From: CAJXZP01 sp964195485
GTDB taxonomy: Bacteria > Bacteroidota > Bacteroidia > Flavobacteriales_G > Salibacteraceae
DNA length: 33,548 nt
Assembly (NCBI GenBank): GCA_964195485.1
Contig: CAXMPG010000060.1
Location: 1-33,548 of the forward strand
Direction of reading: 5' to 3'
The position numbers and the translations under genes were made by a program. The notes below the pieces were generated by a model, which saw nothing but the letters and a program-made list of their open reading frames with translations, was not told where the DNA came from and searched no databases. The first letter of the stretch is position 1; each line of letters starts with the position of its first letter. Of this stretch, positions 29,771 to 33,548 are shown piece by piece.

Positions 29771-30673
29771 ATGGCAACTGTTCTTGTTACCGGAGGCACT
29801 GGGTTAATTGGAAAACATTTATGTGAGAAATTAAAACGCGCAGGATTTGACGTGGCCATTTTAAGTCAAGTAAGGCATAATAAATCAAACTTCCCTGTTT
29901 TCTACTGGAACTGGAAAAACGAAGAGGTAGATGAAATGGCGCTCAGAAATAGCGATTTCATTATTCACTTAGCGGGAGCAAATATTGCCGGTTCCAGATG
30001 GACACCAGAAAGAAAAAAGCTCATTATTGATTCTCGGGTAAAATCAACAGAATTTTTACAACGAAAGCTTAAAGAACTTAACCTCGGACCTAAAGCATTT
30101 ATTTCTGCTTCGGCAGTTGGCTATTACGGAGCCATCACCACCAAAAACATATTTAAGGAGTCTGATGCCCCCGAAAATGATTTTCTAGGCACCGTCTGCC
30201 AGCTTTGGGAGAAAGCTGCCTCTAATGTTTTTGACCCAAGAATTAGAACCGTTCAAATTAGAACTGGCGTAGTTCTTACGCAGCACGAAGGCGCATTAGG
30301 TAAAATGCTACAACCCATTAAATGGGGCGTGGGTTCAGCGCTTGGAACGGGCAACCAATTTATGCCCTGGATCCACATAGACGATTTGTGTAATATCTAC
30401 ATAAAATCGCTGAATGATGTGACTATGAACGGGGCATATAATGCGACTTCAGCTGAGCATCAAACCAACAATTCATTCACTAAGCTACTCGCCCAAAAAG
30501 AAGGCAGAAGTATTTGGGCTCCTAATGTACCCTCATTAATATTGAAGTTTATGCTTGGTGAAATGGCTGATATGATATTGTATGGAAGTAGAGTTTCTAA
30601 CGCTAAAATTACCGATACAGGTTTCCAACTTCAGTTTCCAAAACTGAAAGATGCCTTAGATGACTTAATGTAA
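29771..30673 (+). CDS. TIGR01777 family NAD-dependent epimerase (YfcH-like)
   Basis: 300 aa, the normal length of this atypical short-chain dehydrogenase group. The dinucleotide-binding motif is VTGGTGLIGKHL at residues 6-17. Group-specific phrases are NSDFIIHLAGANIAGSRWTPERKKLIIDSRV (in pieces), FISASAVGYYG, VQIRTGVVLTQHEGALGKMLQPIKWGVG, LGTGNQFMPWIHIDDL and NATSAEHQTNNSFTKLLA. Members are annotated as sugar-nucleotide epimerases, but substrates are unknown. The classic catalytic Tyr-x3-Lys is not apparent (VGYYGAITTKN stands there). Monocistronic after the gldC terminator. Confidence 0.92.
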   Translation: MATVLVTGGTGLIGKHLCEKLKRAGFDVAILSQVRHNKSNFPVFYWNWKNEEVDEMALRNSDFIIHLAGANIAGSRWTPERKKLIIDSRVKSTEFLQRKLKELNLGPKAFISASAVGYYGAITTKNIFKESDAPENDFLGTVCQLWEKAASNVFDPRIRTVQIRTGVVLTQHEGALGKMLQPIKWGVGSALGTGNQFMPWIHIDDLCNIYIKSLNDVTMNGAYNATSAEHQTNNSFTKLLAQKEGRSIWAPNVPSLILKFMLGEMADMILYGSRVSNAKITDTGFQLQFPKLKDALDDLM

Positions 30674-30726
30674 GAATAGCCTTCTAAAGTCACATCGAAT
30701 ACTTCAATCCAACTTCAGAATTACCC

Positions 30727-30752
30727 TTGATAAAATAAAAAATATTTATCAA
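30727..30752. repeat. 8-10-8 inverted repeat before the EF-G paralogue
   Basis: TTGATAAA (30727-30734) and TTTATCAA (30745-30752) form a perfect, AT-rich inverted repeat with a 10-bp spacer, 54 bp after the epimerase gene and 140 bp before the EF-G paralogue. It could be a weak terminator or an operator; no T-run follows on the plus strand. Confidence 0.4.
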
Positions 30753-30893
30753 AAAATCACTAATTAATATCATAGAATTTTCTGACATAATTGCATCATT
30801 TGCAACTTTTTAAGTTTATAGATTAGTTCTCTAATTAAAAAATCACGGGATACCATAAATACCCCGCTTATTATACACTTAAAACATAATGTC

Positions 30894-33014
30894 ATGAAAG
30901 TATTTGATGAAAAACACATAAAAAACCTCGTACTGCTTGGATCCTCGAAATCAGGCAAGACTACTCTTGCCGAAACTATGCTTTTTGAAGCAGGTTTGAT
31001 TAAACGTAGAGGAACTGTGGAAGATAAAAACACTGTTTCTGATTACCATGAAATAGAACACGAACGTCAAAGCTCTGTATTCGCAACGCTACTCCATACC
31101 GAATGGAGAAATTACAAAATCAACATTATTGATACTCCTGGATTAGACGATTTCGTTGGCGAAGTGGTTTCTTCTTTGCGTGTAGCAAATACGAGCTTAA
31201 TGCTCATCAATTCGCAATACGGAGTAGAAGTGGGTACCGATCTAATTTGGAACCATGTGGAGCATTACAATAAGCCCCTCATTTTTGCTATTAATCAAAT
31301 TGATCACGAAAAATCTGAATTTCAAATATCTTTAGACTCTCTGAAAGACCATTACGGAAGCGCGGTTACCCAAATGCAATACCCGGTTAATGAAGGCGAA
31401 GGATTTAACCAAATTATAGATTTGTTGAAAATGAAACTCTATAAGTTTGGACCAGATGGTGGCAAACCTGAAAAATTGGAAATTCCAGCAGAGGAGCTTG
31501 AAAAAGCAAATCGTTTACATAACGAATTAGTGGAAAAGGCAGCCGAAAATGATGAAGCTTTAATGGAGCTTTATTTTGAAAAAGGAAATTTAACTGAAGA
31601 CGAATTACGGGAAGGATTAAAGATTGGAATGACAAACCATGACGTTTTCCCAGTGTTTTGTTTATCGGCTAAAAAAGATATGGGCTCAGGTCGTTTAATG
31701 GGCTTTATTGATAATGTTGCTCCTTCGGCAATTGACATGCTTCCTGAAATCACGGATGATGATCACGAAATAGCCTATAAATTAGATGGACCTCCCGTAT
31801 TATTTGTTTTCAAAACTATTATTGAGCCTAATTTAGGAAAACTATCTTTCTTTAAAGTGATTTCTGGTTCGGTAAAACAAGGAGACCATTTAATCAATCA
31901 TACTACCGATGAGAATGAGAGCATTAACCAACTTTTCATCATGGACGGACATGAGCGTCATCCAGTAACAAAATTAGTAGTTGGTGATATTGGTGCGACA
32001 TTAAAACTTAAAAACACCGACACCAATCATACATTAAGTTCTAAAAATGATAATGTTGGATTAAAACCAATCAAATTTCCATCATCTCGTATTCGTACTG
32101 CAATTGTGGCAAATACACGTAAAGATGACGAGAAAATTGGAGAGGTTTTAAAGAAAATTACGGCTGAAGACCAAACCGTCACCTATGACCAATCTAAAGA
32201 GTTAAAACAACTTATTATTTATTGCCAAGGGGAACTTCATTTATCGGTAATAAAATGGACTATGGAACATATTCATGGTATGGACATCAGTTTTGAGGAT
32301 CCAAAAATCCCATACAGAGAAACAATTCAAAAATCAGCATCTGCGTTCTACAAACACAAAAAACAATCAGGTGGTTCTGGGCAGTTTGCAGAGGTTTATA
32401 TGGACATTGAACCATGGTATGAACACATGTCTTCACCAACAAAGCATCCAGTACGTGGAGAAGAATATGTAGATCTACCTTGGGGTGGAAAATTACACTT
32501 TGTACGTTCTATTGTAGGTGGTGTAATTGATGCACGTTTCTTACCTGCAATCATGAAAGGTATTATGGACAAAATGGAAGTTGGTCCAATTACAGGTTCA
32601 TATGTACGTGATGTAAGAGTTGTTATTTACGATGGTAAAATGCACTCGGTAGATTCAAATGAGATTTCATTTAGATTAGCTGGCGCGCATGCATTCCAAG
32701 AAGCATTTGAAGAGGCAGCACCAAAAATTTTGGAACCAATCCAAAATGTGATAGTCCGCGCTCCTGAATCTGTAGTGGGTGAAGTAATGACTGATTTACA
32801 AAGTCGTAGAGCTATCATTATGGGTATTGAATCTAAGGGTAGAAACCAACTTATTCAAGCACATATACCATTAGCAGAATTGAATAAATACAGTACTACT
32901 TTACGTTCATTAACACATGGCATGGCTAGTTATTCTAGTGAATTCCATGCGTACGAACCAGTACCTGCAGATATTCAAAAAACGTTAGCTGTTAAATTCG
33001 CAGCAGACAAATAA
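30894..33014 (+). CDS. Elongation factor G paralogue (EF-G2 type)
   Basis: 706 aa, full EF-G length with all domains: G domain (about 8-290), domain II (about 310-390), domains III-V to the end. The P-loop is GSSKSGKTTL (from Gly16) instead of the AHVDAGKTT of canonical EF-G. Switch I reads EHERQSSVF instead of the usual ERGITI, and switch II is DTPGLDDF, with Leu84 at the position of the catalytic His of DTPGHVDF. The G4 motif is NQID rather than NKxD. Domain IV keeps the SGGSGQFAEV loop. It is thus a divergent paralogue, not the housekeeping fusA. Bacteroides thetaiotaomicron has an EF-G2 reported to work without GTP hydrolysis; this gene may be its counterpart. Confidence 0.88.
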   Translation: MKVFDEKHIKNLVLLGSSKSGKTTLAETMLFEAGLIKRRGTVEDKNTVSDYHEIEHERQSSVFATLLHTEWRNYKINIIDTPGLDDFVGEVVSSLRVANTSLMLINSQYGVEVGTDLIWNHVEHYNKPLIFAINQIDHEKSEFQISLDSLKDHYGSAVTQMQYPVNEGEGFNQIIDLLKMKLYKFGPDGGKPEKLEIPAEELEKANRLHNELVEKAAENDEALMELYFEKGNLTEDELREGLKIGMTNHDVFPVFCLSAKKDMGSGRLMGFIDNVAPSAIDMLPEITDDDHEIAYKLDGPPVLFVFKTIIEPNLGKLSFFKVISGSVKQGDHLINHTTDENESINQLFIMDGHERHPVTKLVVGDIGATLKLKNTDTNHTLSSKNDNVGLKPIKFPSSRIRTAIVANTRKDDEKIGEVLKKITAEDQTVTYDQSKELKQLIIYCQGELHLSVIKWTMEHIHGMDISFEDPKIPYRETIQKSASAFYKHKKQSGGSGQFAEVYMDIEPWYEHMSSPTKHPVRGEEYVDLPWGGKLHFVRSIVGGVIDARFLPAIMKGIMDKMEVGPITGSYVRDVRVVIYDGKMHSVDSNEISFRLAGAHAFQEAFEEAAPKILEPIQNVIVRAPESVVGEVMTDLQSRRAIIMGIESKGRNQLIQAHIPLAELNKYSTTLRSLTHGMASYSSEFHAYEPVPADIQKTLAVKFAADK

Positions 33015-33037
33015 ACAAGAGGTTGTTTTAATTTTAG

Positions 33038-33070
33038 AAGCCTTCTTTGCGTATGCAAAGGAGGCTTTTT
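33038..33070 (+). terminator. Terminator after the EF-G paralogue
   Basis: GCCTTCTTTGC (33040-33050) pairs with GCAAAGGAGGC (33055-33065) around GTAT, with one G-U pair, followed by TTTTT. Confidence 0.9.
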
Positions 33071-33240
33071 ATTGATGAAAAATTTCTCTCTAAATTAGAA
33101 TACAATAACCAAATTCACTAGAAATTAAAAAACTAAACACTCATAATTGGGAAGAACTATTTTTCCGCTAAACACAAAACCTCCATTAAACAGGATGAAA
33201 GTAGGATTTCTTATATCTTAGCTTTCTAATTTTTAACATC

Positions 33241-33548
33241 ATGAAAACAATAGGGAATCTTATTTGGGTAGTTTTTGGCGGACTAATAATGGCCATAGAA
33301 TATTTTGTGGCTAGCATGATTTTAATGGTCACTATTATTGGAATTCCATTTGGTATTCAGACTTTAAAACTAGGCTTGGTTGCCCTTTGGCCTTTCGGTA
33401 CAGAAGTACGTGAATCAGAAACAAACTCTGGCTGCTTATCTACTTTTATGAATGTACTTTGGATAATTACAGGTGGAATTTGGATTGCTCTGTCACATCT
33501 GGTTTTCGGAATATTATTTAGCATTACAATTATTGGGATCCCGTTTGG
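33241..33548 (+). CDS. YccF domain membrane protein (3' end cut by window edge)
   Basis: At least 102 residues; the reading frame is open at the end of the window, so the protein is partial here. It matches the YccF (DUF307) family: IGNLIWVVFGGLIMAIEYFVAS, then TIIGIPFGIQTLKLGLVALWPFGTEV, then a second copy of the pattern, VLWIITGGIWIALSHLVFGILFSITIIGIPFG. The duplicated TIIGIPFG-type half and the two hydrophobic helices per half are the family signature. Inner-membrane protein of unknown function. It follows the EF-G paralogue's terminator by about 170 bp, with no strong consensus promoter visible in that gap. Confidence 0.88.
   Translation, partial: MKTIGNLIWVVFGGLIMAIEYFVASMILMVTIIGIPFGIQTLKLGLVALWPFGTEVRESETNSGCLSTFMNVLWIITGGIWIALSHLVFGILFSITIIGIPF

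Noticed and set aside
30894..33014. Ribosomal-protection tetracycline resistance protein (TetM/TetQ type)
   Set aside because: Its length and domain IV loop would allow it, but the G-domain motifs are those of a divergent EF-G paralogue and the flanking genes show no mobile element.
33071..33240. Small ORF or RNA between the EF-G paralogue and yccF
   Set aside because: No convincing start, reading frame or secondary structure beyond the terminator; treated as the yccF upstream region.

Overview
The window looks like a chromosomal segment of a low-GC member of the Bacteroidota, most likely order Flavobacteriales. Lineage markers are the gliding-motility pair gldB-gldC, a secreted protein ending in a type IX secretion (T9SS) sorting domain, a TonB receptor with a carboxypeptidase-regulatory-like N-terminus, the SUF operon order sufA-B-C-D-S-E-DUF59 with DUF2480 nearby, and promoters of the Bacteroidota form TTG-N19-TAnnTTTG. 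I see no tRNA, rRNA, CRISPR array, insertion sequence or prophage. Coding density is high, and all four convergent gene pairs are separated by one hairpin terminator that can work in both directions.

Layout. 150-1327 (minus): a Cys4/membrane/carboxypeptidase-regulatory-like protein and an SRPBCC protein, divergent from a glutathione peroxidase (1444) across a perfect 12-bp inverted repeat. 2031-4697 (plus): a redox-type cluster of marR, yceI, an apparently exported pirin and a nitroreductase, with the same TTGTATATACA palindrome upstream of marR and of yceI. 4784-7340 (minus): a TonB receptor and a small periplasmic heavy-metal-binding protein. 7645-13560 (plus): the full SUF iron-sulfur assembly operon behind a strong promoter and a 7-1-7 Fur/PerR-type box. 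13605-15704: a DUF389 membrane protein (minus) and DUF2480 (plus). 15821-18379: a lone dTDP-glucose 4,6-dehydratase (plus) and an unrecognised outer-membrane-like protein (minus). 18670-22949 (plus): a four-PKD T9SS cargo protein, an ECF-like sigma factor, and an overlapping gene with a cytoplasmic anti-sigma-like N-terminus, one membrane helix, a long low-complexity linker and a C-terminal beta-barrel. 23161-24024: an unknown membrane protein (plus). 24085-28228 (minus): cyclophilin, EamA transporter, a His-rich polytopic membrane protein, NadE and a PorT-like barrel. 28295-30673 (plus): gldB, gldC and a TIGR01777 epimerase. 30894-33014 (plus): an EF-G paralogue whose switch-II histidine is replaced by leucine. 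33241 to the end: a YccF protein cut by the window edge.

Most of this is core Flavobacteriales gene content. The parts most worth following up are the sigma factor with its single-chain, potentially trans-envelope partner and the adjacent surface protein; the Fur/PerR-type box on the suf promoter; the MarR palindrome pair; the exported pirin with a plausible internal cytosolic start; and the EF-G paralogue lacking the usual GTPase histidine.
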